In this document: piece after piece, positions 1 through 11,514 of the stretch
Numbering within the stretch: position 1 is the stretch's first letter
Layout of the letters: each line of letters begins with the position of its first letter
From: Liolophura sinensis
Taxonomy: Eukaryota > Mollusca > Polyplacophora > Chitonida > Chitonidae
DNA length: 64,000 bases
Assembly (NCBI RefSeq): GCF_032854445.1
Contig: NC_088300.1
Coordinates: 82,377,084 to 82,441,083 of the forward strand
Direction: 5' to 3'
Notes under the pieces: generated by a model
Database searches by the model: none
What the model saw: the letters and a program-made list of their open reading frames with translations, nothing else
What the model was told of the DNA's origin: nothing
Position numbers and translations under genes: made by a program

Positions 1-112
1 ATAAACATGCATTAGGGGAATGTTATGGGAACTTGATGCACGCAACATTTAAAGAAGGGAACAAGTGCATGCTGGAAATGGTGCATGTTGTTGGCATACT
101 GTATAAATGATA

Positions 113-290
113 AATTTATTTATTTCATTGGTGTTTGACGCTCAAGAGCATTCCAGTACAGCATTATGGTGGGAGGAAACTGGGCAGAGTGAGGAGGAAA
201 CCCACAACCATGCGCAGGTTGCTGGAAGACCTGCTCATGTACGGCCAGAGAGGAAGCCAGCATGAACTAGAGTTGATCTCTTAGCGACTG
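113..290 (-). repeat. tRNA-derived SINE, family 1, truncated copy
   Basis: An A/T-rich tail (TTTATTTATTT) followed by GATTGGTGTTT-like and GCATTATGGTGGGAGGAAAC blocks matches the full copies at 34709-34976 and 51675-51934. Those copies carry a tRNA-like head (A box TGGCTCAGT, B box GAGTTCAAGTCC) on the opposite strand. This copy lacks the tRNA head and is diverged, so it is an old 5'-truncated insertion. Confidence 0.8.
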
Positions 291-292
291 GG

Positions 293-2576
293 TCACATGG
301 CAGCACTGGCGTCCTAACTCCCTCAGACAAGAAGGCCAATCTTGTTTCAATGGTATTAAAAAAAGGATATGTGACATATGCAATGGCTGTAGGTTTGATG
401 GGTTGCACAAACAGAAATTTAACATGCATGTAAAGAAGTACTTCCGAGTGATTATACTGAAATTTGAAACATGGTGCATGAGTGGCAGATGATGCCAGTA
501 GGTGATGTACACATAGAAGTAAGGGTGCAGTGCACACTTCCAAAACGTAGCATATCACTAAACTGACATACATCGGTCGCAGAAAAGGACAGGCATTACG
601 AGCAACCACATCATACACTGGGCCTACTGCGAACTAGGCAAGGATCTCGGCTGTGATCTTTTAATATGGGGTTAGGCATAGATCACAGCCGAGGAGTCAT
701 CCAGGTTAAAACAGTGGTATGTAAAAATAGCCAACCGCGGAGAAACTACGCGCAACAAAAATCTGTGCAAAATGTACCAGTACATGCATTAACAGGACAA
801 AACTCCAATGAATTATGTTCACCGAGTCATCCTCTGCCAAGTTTTCCAACATTCTGTACCCTTTACGGCCAGTAAATCTAAGATAATTCACAGTTGTGAC
901 TTACGCTCACATGCCGTGTTGACATTTTGACCTACAAAACCATGTTACTGCTACCCGCCCATGTGCATTCATGGTTGACCTTTCATTACGTCACTATGTT
1001 TTGAGCTGGCTGTCAGTTCTGACAGGCACAAAGCCATATGACTGAGGAGATTCAAATTTGACAGAAGCCTATGGCACAAAATGACAGACCTCACAGTTTG
1101 TGCAAACTATCAGATTAAAATTATTTTTTTAGCAAATGAAAAACGTGGGTTACCTTCGACATCCGCTCCATTCAAAATTGGGTACCATAGGCATTACGGT
1201 GCGTGAAGGCCTTGATAGTTTTTTGCCAAAGGATGTGGCAGGTACGTCAGAAAAGACAAAACGCTCCCTGACTGTTACCATTTGCTGTTGACAGCAACAG
1301 CTGGCAAGTCGTCAGAATTTCAATTTCCGGAAATTTTCCGGAAAGGTTATCCACTGCTGCGCAAGCGTGCCTCGCTAACCCAGATTTTAAAAACATGCCA
1401 GCGCATGGCGACCTGCCAAATATAACCATATTTTTGACTTCAGCTAAGATTTACAGGAGAGTGGGGATGTAAAGGCGAGTAGCGGCTGTGGCAAGATGTG
1501 CGTAAATATTTTAGCTTTCAGAATAGCCGTGCTTTATGTGTATTCAGGACGAATCTAAAACGCATGCATTTGAATTGAATGAGGTTGTAGCTCTTTGTAA
1601 GCAATATTCCGAAATCGGGTGCAGACAACTCTCGGGCTAAGGATGGCTAGCGGTCCAGTATATATAAGCCACTCTTAGACCGAGGTCTCGGGCTAACTGT
1701 GGACAACACCAGTGTGTTGAGGATAGCACACTGAGAACCAAAGAGTGCTGGGAAAGTAAATGCTTACATATATTTCTGCACAAACCTAGCCACACAGAGC
1801 TACCACCAACTTTACGTTTGCAACTACTAAGTTGGACTTATTAAATACTGAGGATGAGTACGTCATGCACTAACATTGCTAAAATAAAGAGCACAACAAC
1901 AACTTTGACAGTTTGCGCTGTTGTAATTAGCCTACATTGTACACTGATGAACTCAAATGGCACAGAATGGCAAGCGTAATTCATAGATTGGCGAGCACTG
2001 TTTGGATTAATTATGATGCGTATAAAATTTTACCTAAAAAATAGTAAAAATAAGTGAGCTTACATCAGCTGATGTAGCAACACCTTCCATTGAACTGAAG
2101 TTACATGTGCCAATGATCGACCCGAGTGCCTGAGTAAGAACTGCTGTGATTGGACGAAACGGCCAGGTTTGTAAGATACGATCTGATTGAGTCCAACAAT
2201 TTGCGGTCAAGCCATGGTGCTGAGTCCATCATCACATCTCAAACAAATCGCCGCACATCTGCGCACTCTGTGCAGATGATCTCAATGAGGTCCGCGCTTA
2301 CACACCCAAATTTACCTGCACTATAAAATATATGTTCCTTTTATGCCTTTTTGGATTGAATTAAGAAGAATGAAGTTGTTCTTGCAGACGACATCGAAAT
2401 AAAACAGTTTTCACCAGGATTTCAATACTAAAACTGAGATGCATTTCAAACCCAGAAGTACGTCACATGACGCTTCAAAATTGCTGTCGACGGCGAGGCA
2501 CTTGATACCGCCGAAATTCTAGCAGTCAATGTGACCACCACGCAGCGAGTTAATTAGATTCACAGATGAAGATGTT
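293..2576. other. Intergenic, no gene recognised; possible TATA box near 1659
   Basis: Only short, unconvincing open frames are present. TATATATAAG at 1659-1668 lies between two copies of TCTCGGGCTAA (about 1630 and 1687). This could be a core promoter or the edge of an old mobile element, but no coding sequence follows that I can support. Confidence 0.3.
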
Positions 2577-2586
2577 TTGATTTAGT

Positions 2587-2757
2587 TATTTGATTGGTGT
2601 TTTACGCCGTACTTAAGAATATTTCACTCATAAGACGGCGACCAACATTATGGTGAGAGGAAACCGGGCAGAGACCATGGGAAACCCACGACCATCAGCA
2701 TGTTACCGTCAGACCTTCCCACTGACAACTGGCGAGGAAGCCAGCATGAGCTGGTCT
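2587..2757 (-). repeat. SINE family 1, truncated copy
   Basis: Contains the family-1 blocks TTATTTGATTGGTGTTTTAC, AATATTTCACT and ATTATGGTGAGAGG. It ends around the GAGGAAGCCAGCATGAGCTG block, so the tRNA head is missing. Orientation is minus. Confidence 0.85.
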
Positions 2758-3387
2758 GAGGATAGTAAATTAAGAGGATAGGGTTAGAGATTCCGCCATA
2801 AATTACACCTAAATGAGCAGAGGAAGTGAGTTAGACTGTCATGAGTAGGAAAGAGATGGGAGTTTGAAATCCGCGTCAAGTTTTTGGGAAGGCGTTGATG
2901 GACTCAGTGTTACGATTACAGTTAGAATTTTAAAAAAGCACACTAAGTCCATCTAGATGGACTAGAGCTATGGGGTAAATGTTCATTCTAGGCAGAAAGC
3001 AAGTAAGTAAGATATGCCACTATTCACAAAAGTTGTAGAATATCACTGCTTACAATTTAGTACAAGTTACAAGTCAAAAAAGCGACAGTATTTCAAGCCT
3101 GCAGCTGCATCCAGCAGTTTAATTTGAAGATATATTTCTGTACCTTGATCGGCCTATACCTCTACCTGCACCTAACCACGCACTAACATCGATCGGTGGT
3201 AATACTTACATGTACCTGTGTATGACCTCGACTAAATCCAGACCAATATAGAAATCCGACAGAAATCTCCCTATCAATCCCACATCCCAAATGTTTAATT
3301 GGTATGCTAACACCATAACATGGTTCATTCCGTGCCAATTGAATCAGCCCCCCCCCCAAAATTTCCGGTGACCCCCCCAACAACAAC

Positions 3388-3513
3388 GGTCCCTTGGATT
3401 TTTTAAAAAACTTCTTGAACATACCTTAATTAGCACGTATGAAGGCGGTTTGCCAAGTTATAACTCCAAATTCTAAGTGGTTTTTGAGATATGGCCGTTT
3501 GGACACACCATAC
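3388..3513 (+). repeat. Left inverted repeat flanking the Kolobok-like element
   Basis: About 125 bp that reappear in reverse complement at 8741-8864. Shared blocks include CTTNNTGAACATACCTTA, AAGTTATANCTCCAAATTCT and TTTTTGAGATATGGCC. The pair brackets the Kolobok-like transposase exons, so these are probably the terminal or subterminal inverted repeats of that element. The exact ends and target duplication were not resolved. Confidence 0.6.
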
Positions 3514-5377
3514 ACTGTTTATTTTCGACAGTCTTGAAATGCTTATTCGTTCTGGAAGCATATGACTGTAATTTCCTATTAAAGGGGAATTTTGGTCGGA
3601 AATCCAGTGACTAGCTGTTGTTTTTCTGCCCAGGCTTTCAGAATATGGCCTCACAAGGGTAATATATTCAATACTTTTTTTTCAGATAATAATTCCTAAA
3701 CTTCACACTTTGATTAACGCTTTTGTTTAATTTATCCCTTTTATGAAAAAGTGCTTATGAAACGAAATTATTTGCCTTAATATTCCATATGAGCACGACC
3801 CTTCTATTCCTGAAGGGACTTTAAAGCAAAAATTTTCTTTAGTTGTAGGCCTAAGTGTTTTGCACTGTAAATATTTTAACTTTCACACCGAAAATATGAA
3901 AACACCGAACATTTGTGTGCAGACATAGGCCAAACTTTCTGCTGGCCAAATTCTCCACACTTAATTATTCTGATCGCTTCTAAGATACGTGTTTTGAGAT
4001 ACATAGGTAGGCCCCTATGTCAGACAAAGTTGGTCTGAAGCGCATGCGGCAATGAGGAGCAGTTTCAGCTGTGGACGGGATGGACAATACTTTCAGAGAG
4101 GACAACGCAGCGATTTTTCCCAGCCGTGACCGTAGACGGGTAAGCCAAACCTTAATTTATCACCGTATTTCTCGCAGAGCCGCGAAGGCTGAATATATGA
4201 TTATGTTAGCGATATCAGTCCTTTTGATGTGACTGTGCGATATTAGCCTAGAAGTTCAAGGTTATTGAGACAGTTTGTTGGTGTTTTATTTTTGTAGTCA
4301 GTGGCCGTTCAAAATAGCAGCGTTCTGCTCGAATTCAGGGTCAGTTGACTTGATAGCATTGCAGTGGGTCCAGTTTATGTAAGATGTATCAGAAGTGCGT
4401 TTTGTTACATTGATATATTAGTTCATGCTTTTTTTGACTTATAAGAGGCACTGTGGCTTTTAATTTTGCTTTGCCAGTCTCTGCCAACCAAAATGGAGAC
4501 TTTTTTGTTGTTGAAACGATTGCAGCCAAAAAGGATCCACACACTGCAAATTGTACTTACCATAGGCTTAGACACATTTTAATTCATTGTCAGGTGTTGC
4601 ACTGAAATAGTAGATATCGTGTGCTCACTGTAAATTTGTGCACATTTTGGTTAGCAAATAAACTTATTGACAACTATAAAAAGAAACAAGAATGTTTCAA
4701 ATAAATTAAGGGCCACAAGAAGCCACAGAATATGTACAATCTAATTTCTAGTTTCCGTACATGGTTTTGTACATGATGTAGTTGTATTTAACATTGTGCC
4801 CATGCTTTTAAACAGTGTTGACAAAGGAGAAATAAAAATGTATGTACCTATTGTGAGAATAATTTGTCCGGAGATATATCTCCAGTGCTCACAGTGACTG
4901 CAGAATTCTGGTGTGATGACTGACGTGGCTACCAGATGAAGGCGAAGAAGTTGAGCTGGTACCAACAGGCAAATTGCAATGTGTTTTGGAACATTGTTTG
5001 CAATGCGTGTAATAAATTAGAAAATTCATGTTGAAGTGAGGTGGTTATAGAGGGTACATGAGAAATCATTAATGTTAAATACACATCAATATAAAATCCC
5101 CGGGATGGAAATAAGCATTATTTTAGTTAGAGGTCATATCCTCCAAGAAATGGCCAATGGTCTGAAATATTTTATGTCAGCCGTTATACTTTGACATGGA
5201 ACACAGATCAATTCTCTAAAACATCCGGCTAAGGATCAGGATATATTTCCACACCTGGATACCAAGCAAATGTACTTGTACGATAATAATCTCACAAATA
5301 GCAATTGTAATCATACAAAATGAAGGGTTGTTTGGTAAAATACAGAGGTTATTTGTATCCTGTTACTCTTGTGGCAG
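3514..5377. other. Non-coding or 5' part of the Kolobok-like element
   Basis: Mostly AT-rich with no long reading frame. A more GC-rich patch at about 4040-4145 contains ATG at 4081 followed by about 20 open codons ending at CGG with a GTAAGC donor. This could be a first exon of the downstream transposase, but nothing in it is diagnostic. Confidence 0.3.
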
Positions 5378-8239
5378 GGTGATAGCAGTAGCAATGAGGA
5401 TGGTGGGAACAAGATTTCAGAAGGCATGGGCAATACAACAAGTTACATCTATGTGGACGTGGCAAAGGAAGTCGGAGATGAGGACGATGAGGAGGACAGT
5501 TTCTATGATTCATGTACAGTAGAGGAAGTACTTATAGGTGATCAAGAATGGAAAGAGAATTCAGAAACAGATGTCTGCTGAAAAGTCAGAGGTAGAAAGT
5601 TTTGCCCAGTATGTTAGTTTCTCAATGTGGAAGATCCCGCAGGTAAAGCAGTCCTGATGTAGAACCATATTGTAGGACCTTTCATGTTAAAACACAGTGT
5701 TGTCCAATGTTTGCAGTACTAATGAGCTACTTGGCCCCAATTCTTTGAGGCTTACCAAACATGATTATTTGTTTTGATCTCAATCTTAAGGTAGTTTTGT
5801 AACCGAAACACTGGGGAAATTCTGAAAGGCATGAGGTAAATAAATGTATATTATTTTTAAGTTGTTTTGAAAGGCTTTTCACATCTGTCCATAATGCCTG
5901 CTGCAAGAATGTGTACTGTATGATCTTTAATACAACGTAGAAAATGAATTATTTATATTTCATTTGCAGTATTGACCCAAGCACAGACCAGTGGAATGAA
6001 CCTAAATTGTATTTTATACAATGTTTATGCAGCTGTTTGGCATTTTCTGCTTATAATGCAAATGTAACAACCCTGAAGTGGACACGAAGAAAAATGGAAT
6101 AGGGGCTATTGTCTCTCAGGTTTGCAAAAAATGTGGCCCCAAATCATACCAGTGGCATAGCCAGCTTTATGTCTTTGGGAGATATCCTGCAGGAAACATT
6201 TTGTTTAGCTTTGCCTTACATATGCCTGGAGTGAATATCAGCAAGGCATTGCTGTTGTTTCGTCACCTGGGACTTCTCAGCACACACATACTTCCTTCAT
6301 CAACACCAGTTTCTCTTCACTGCTGTTTTTCACCACTGTCAAACCTACATGAACCAATCAAAGTTACTGGGCCGGCTGAAGAATGTTAAAGACATTGTAT
6401 GGTGTGGCTATCGAAGATTTGACATGCTGGGGCATGATGCTAAATATGGTATCTATGCTATGTTTGCTGTTCCATTTCAAAACTGGTTCACTGCAAGCTT
6501 CTTCAGGAGAGATTTTTTTTTTTGTTGTTTCACCTATTGACGAAAAAAGTATCTGATGTTAAGCATTCACTACGCAGCATCCTATTTATTATTTATATGT
6601 GGAAAATGTCATGATTTTGTGCATTTGAAAAAGTTTAATCAATGTTTTAGCCATAGCCATTCACACACTGTGATGTCGTACATGCCTTGTTTGCCTGACA
6701 TAGAAATGGAAAACTTGACTAAGCTTGTATGATGCCATCATTCGGCTCAGCTTGGAGTGTCAGTTTCATAAAACTTAATGTTTCTTTTTTGATGTCATGG
6801 CATCTGGGTGTGTAATAACAAAAGTGATATCTAACTGAGCCAGTGAGATATCTAACTGGGCCAGTGAGGTATCTAACTGAGCCAGTGAGATATCACTTTT
6901 TGTCAGTAAAGGAAATCCTGACATGTCACCATTATATAAATTAAAAAATGTAAATATTTCAATTTGAATTTATAAGACAGAACACAATTTGTTAAACACA
7001 ACCCTTGATAAAAATTATATTCCTTTTTGTTTCAGTCCAGTGAGTTTGGAAATAGCAGTGCCAAGGACATTGATGGTGCAAAAGGATGCTTCTCCTTTCT
7101 ATCGGAGGCTGGAAAATTAAAACCTATATCAGAAAGGCATCTTTGTGTTTGCAAGAGGCTAAAGGGTGTGTCTGTAAAAAACTACTTCGATTTGTAGCAT
7201 GTGAGCAATCTATTTTCAAAGAGACTTTTGAAGGCTAGTGGAGAGGCAGGATGTTTACAGCTGAAGGACCAGTGCAAGGCCCTGAGAAACCACATGTATT
7301 GGTCCGCAGCATCTACCAGATGAGGACTTGGGCAGCTGGTAATAGCAAAGTGGCAATTACTTCTGAGACATATGGCTGACAAGCATTCAGGTCATCCCAA
7401 TAAGCTGTTCACAAAATGTTGACATGTAGACCTGGAGCCACAAAGATGGATTAAAATTGATGGGTGTCAAAAACTTTTTATGAGGCACTGCATCAAACAA
7501 TCCTGACTAAATCTGTAACTTTTATCTTCATATTTCAGGAGAACATAACTAGACATTCTTTTTACTAAGGCATTGCAATAGGAAAAATAATCTACATTTG
7601 TGAGTACTACTTACACTTTTTGTGACATTAACATAGTGAAGGTACCAACAGTTACTCTGAGCATTTCAAGTCAAGGGGAATAACCCTTCACAATAGGTTT
7701 AAGGTTTCTCTGAATTGTGAATCATTCATTTGTCATTCTCTGCTTAAATGATGTTGGCAAGTTATCCGGTGATTTTTCATCTATGGGATCATTGTAGGTA
7801 AATGAACATTACAAGTCAGTGGAATATTGTAACTTATGACACCTACCTTTTTTTCTACCCTTTTCCTATGAAATGACGTCAGGCTAGTTATCATGTCTTG
7901 TTTTCCCTAACAACCCACAAAGGGAGAGTACTCAAGCAACTGCTTACCTTTTAATATTGGAATTGCCAGGTTGACCATAAGAATTTACATGTACTTGATA
8001 TGTAGCAAATAGAATATATAGGTTTTCATGTGAAAAAAACCCCTGAATATGTGGCTTATGGGGGTGTGACTGCCAAAGAAACAAATTTCTCTCAATTTTG
8101 TTTTTATGTTGCAGTCAAGCCCTCGCTGTATTTCATTTTAATGAAAATCTCCATCAGAAGCCCCAGGCATCAAAGGAATGTCCGAATTTGAAAATTGGTG
8201 AAAAAGTTGCAAGAAACGTAGCCATAGCACCACCTTATG
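5378..8239 (+). pseudogene. Kolobok-like DNA transposase, spliced and decayed
   Basis: The product would be a cut-and-paste transposase. Segments resemble a protein family I know from cnidarian and mollusc genomes as Kolobok-type transposases. An acidic segment lies at 5378-5578. The core at 5970-6540 reads VCKKCGPKSYQWHSQLYVFG, then KDIVWCG, RRFD and GHDAKYGIYAMF (usually an SGDGRFDSMGHSAKYG-like block). After a TTTCAG acceptor, 7036-7525 gives SSEFGNSSAK, NHMYWSAAS and RHMADKHSGHPNKLFTKC. An exon at 8115-8239 (GCAG acceptor, GTGAGT donor) carries ALAVFHFNENLHQKPQASKE. In-frame stops and frame changes are present (for example TAA near 6055 and TAG near 7197), and part of the C-terminal half is missing, so it is dead. 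Flanking inverted repeats at 3388 and 8741 support a transposon. The superfamily assignment is from memory of conserved motifs. Confidence 0.75.
6818..6902. repeat. Three 21-bp repeats inside short inverted ends
   Basis: Three tandem copies of GATATCTAACTGAGCCAGTGA lie between ACAAAAGTGATATC and its near reverse complement GATATCACTTTTTGT. It sits in an intron of the Kolobok-like pseudogene and may be a small foldback insertion. Confidence 0.7.
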
Positions 8240-8701
8240 GTGAGTATGCTTACAGTTGTTACCAGTATTATTCACCATGTTGACAGTTAGACAGTTCTTT
8301 GAAATTTTTCTCACATCAAGATACATCTCTTAGCCAACTCTGGAATTTTCTTCCAGAGTTGTTCTCAACGCCTATTGAGATTGAATTTTTGAAAGGTAAC
8401 CACCTGACATACATTTTATGATCATTTATGTGCATTATACATTGAAAATGTACATATGTTTTTTAAAATATCTGGGAAACTGTTTCGAAGTATAGTATGG
8501 ACTCGTGCTGGTCTTAAAGGATAACAACTCCTGTGTAAATTATGTTTGGCTTAATGTGTAGCAAAATGTTTCATGTGAACCAGTACATTTATGTGTTACA
8601 TGCATACAATCTTCATGACATTTTTCGTGAAAAAATACACTTTAATACTGTGATTAATTTAACTGACTCACATTATAGTAACATTATTGCTGACAAGTGT
8701 T

Positions 8702-8729
8702 CATTTTGAAAATGTACATTTTCAAAATG
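8702..8729. repeat. Perfect 28-bp palindrome
   Basis: The half-site CATTTTGAAAATGT is followed by its exact reverse complement, with no spacer. It lies 11 bp inside the right inverted repeat of the Kolobok-like element. Confidence 0.8.
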
Positions 8730-8740
8730 TAAGGAACAGT

Positions 8741-8864
8741 ACATGGTGTTTCCAAAGGGCCATATCTCAAAAATCACTGAGAATTTGGAGCTATAACTTG
8801 ACAAACATTCCTTGTATATGGTAAGGTATGTTGAAGAATTTTCTCAAAATAATCGAAGAGAGTC
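8741..8864 (-). repeat. Right inverted repeat of the Kolobok-like element
   Basis: Reverse complement of 3388-3513, about 80 percent alike by eye. The strongest block covers TCAAGTTATAGCTCC through ATATGGCC. It defines an element of roughly 5.5 kb if both repeats belong to one insertion. Confidence 0.6.
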
Positions 8865-9548
8865 AGTACAACAGCTGGCTAAAGTGACATGGAATGACCT
8901 GTATTGTATCCCATGTACCTGACAGATTCGCTGTAATATTCAATAACAGACATAACTACACATATTAATAGCCATAATCGGATTGTAAAAGAAAATATCA
9001 CCAACATGTGCCGTTTTAGTGTCACTCACCTACAGGTGCAATACTTTGCATGGTGACATTGCCATAAACTGAAGACAGCTGTTCAGACTCTACAGGTCTT
9101 CATGAATAGCAGAATGGAGCACTAGTTCCGGAATGTAACTCTTAATTCGGGCAATAAAAAGTACCGGGTGAATTACAGACAGAAACTGCTTCTAATGTGT
9201 CAGATCTGCAATAAGGAACATCTACGGCATCTTCACACGCGCATTAAACTTTCCCAAGCATAAGTCGATGTCAAGCCAGTGGTCCTCATAATCAACTAAC
9301 CTGTTCTGACTTCTAAATTTTGTATAACCAAAAACAATTCATGACAACTGCACAAATTCACATAATAAATACATTTTCAAACACTATGCCCACTGTGGAG
9401 GGAGATTTGTTCCAAAAACAATGTTCCACATAAAAAAAGTTATTAAAAACTAAATTGCTAGAGCAGGTATTATTCCAGATAAAATAACTACGTTAAAGTA
9501 AGATAATTAGAGTCTCTTACTGTTACTCAAAGTGATATTCTGCAGCAG
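8865..9548. other. AT-rich spacer, nothing recognised
   Basis: No repeat, coding frame or RNA could be supported. A CTGCAGCAG acceptor-like end at 9541-9548 leads into the open exon that follows. Confidence 0.4.
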
Positions 9549-10057
9549 TCTGCCTTCCCTGCAAGCATAATGGAGACTTTGAGAAGAGAAAATTTATCGG
9601 GTGGCCTGACCAACATTTCAGATGTCACATTTACGACTGTTTGAGACTTGAAGAGAAAAGGTTAACTCTGTACAATGGCAAAAAAGTTGTCACAGTACAG
9701 GTCGAGCCTCCTGATGGCAAATGGAACACAGGAAGGGAGTACTTACAAGAACAAAATCCACGGCCAAGCTCTCCAGTGTGCCAATGTTGTGGTCAAGGAG
9801 AAATAGAGAGTGAATCTGCTGCAGCAAATGCAATGACTGGTGGCAGCTTTCATGTGCAGGTGTTGCAGATGATGCTAAGTGGGAGGAAGTGTCTAGAGAA
9901 GAGGTACACCGATTCTGCAGACTTTCTCCTCACTGCATTTGACCGCTTAACAATGGTCAACTGCCTCAGGATTAGGCCTACACTGTGTGTGGCTGTAGAA
10001 TATTGCCTGTACAGTGTGGTGCGTCTCAGTTACATCGTGGATGCCCCTCTGCTGTGA
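9549..10057 (+). CDS. Unrecognised open exon, cysteine-bearing
   Basis: An open frame of about 170 codons runs from an AG acceptor at 9547-9548 to a TGA at 10055-10057. An internal ATG at 9641 is in the same frame, but the open frame extends well upstream of it, so an exon is more likely than a free-standing ORF. Visible features are a CLPC pair, the sequence KFIGWPDQHFRCHIYDCLRL, and a CQCCG cluster after a charged stretch. It lies between the Kolobok-like element and the P-type remnant and could be the last exon of a transposon gene or a host gene. I do not recognise the family. No splice partner was found with certainty. Confidence 0.4.
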
Positions 10058-10217
10058 AAAATATTTTTTAAATATTATCACTATTGATGAGCTTTGCAAC
10101 AATAGAACTGTTCAGTGACTGTGAGATTACTGAGATCTGCTTCACAAAACTAGTCAATAGATACTGTATGGATGAGACTTGTTGAGTTTCCAAAGACTTA
10201 ACATTTGTTTCAGGAAC

Positions 10218-11514
10218 TTAAGCACTGGTGGTGTTGAACAAGGCGTTCAAACTAAGCAGACCTGCCATTCTCTGATCAGCCCTGCTGATTGGTCTCCTGT
10301 CATGAAATGTATAAATTATTATCCTTCTCCTTTTCACTAAGGAGATTGCTCCAAAAAACAACCCAGCAAAATCATGACATTCTATGTAGAATTTCATCAG
10401 ACCACCTCTGTGAGCTGGTTCCTCATTTTCTCTGCTGAATTTGCTGAATGAGCATGGGTGCTCATTAGTCAGTTTTCTATGAATGGGTAACCCATGTTGT
10501 TCATAACATTCATAGCAAGCAATCCCAAACTTCCATGTTACTTCATCATCATCAGTTTTAAGCAGCCGTGTATCTGTACCACTCTTCAAAACATTGTTTC
10601 GAATCTTCGAATGTGATGGGTCGGAAATAAATATTAGTGGCAGAGAAGACAAAATATTGTAAGTAGCCATTTCTTTGCCATAGCCAATGTAATTTGATCA
10701 GACATCTGTTGTTTGAAGATGCATCCATAGAAGTGAAATTTTTAAAGTGCTTCCACAATTTTCCAAAACATGGGATATAACTGTCCTGCAGTGGCTTGCT
10801 CGGTGGGAAATCGGGCAGTAGAGATACGGCGGCGACTCCTCAAACCGGGGAGCACAAACTGTAGGACATGGTGTGCAGCTACATTAGCTTGGTTTTCTAA
10901 CAAGCAAGAGTTGGCTTCCACACCGAGATCAATCAGACCCACAAGTTGGGACCCATTCTTCTTTCTCCCAATTTGAATATCCTTCTGCATGAATATCTCA
11001 TCCAGGACAAGTCCTCCATAGAAACCATTTTTTTTTAACTATGGCATCCATATACATCCATTTAAACACTTCTGGGTTTACTCCTGGGTTTTGATTAACC
11101 GAGTTTTTATACCGAGAAAGTGTTTACGTTCCTGATAGAACCATCATACCATTAAGCCACAGCTGTTCAAAAGCTCTTGGGCTTCTTGTCTTATTGTGGC
11201 ATAATCGGACTAATCATCATTTGAATCTCTTCCCCTCTTAAGAGTGGTGCAATAGATTGCAAGAGTTGCCCCAGTTGATGTGGCCTAGCATGATGACATG
11301 TTGATGATGGTTGTACAGCAGGCAACTCGCTCAGAATCAGTGTTTTCCTCGACAGTAGTGTTCGGGACATTTGAATTCGAATTTGCTGGTAGTTTTTATA
11401 AGCAGAATAAACATCTGTTGATTGTCTGTTCGTCACAGGTAAAATTGCTACACATTCAGAAGAGAGCATTTGTTTTTGACCTGAAGCTTTAACTTCATAC
11501 AATGCCTTTTCCAT
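10218..11514 (-). pseudogene. P-element/THAP9-type transposase remnant
   Basis: On the minus strand three overlapping frames give pieces of a P-superfamily transposase. In N to C order they are: GFYGGLVLDEIFMQKDIQIG and LVGLIDLG (11030-10930), VLQFVLPGLRSRRRIS followed by QLYPMFWKIVEAL (10890-10742), then MDASSNNRCLIKLH (about 10720-10670, where the family usually has DGASPNR with the catalytic aspartate), and finally FISDPSHSKIRNNVLKSGTD and GLPIHRKLTNEH (10640-10450). At least two frameshifts and several stops break it. The N-terminal part (11514-11191) is weakly recognisable and no THAP zinc finger was seen. The C-terminal part ends early. It is a dead DNA-transposon copy. Terminal repeats were not found. 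Confidence 0.8.

Noticed and set aside
235-618. 127-codon minus-strand ORF
   Set aside because: Its start lies in a SINE and no family features are visible.
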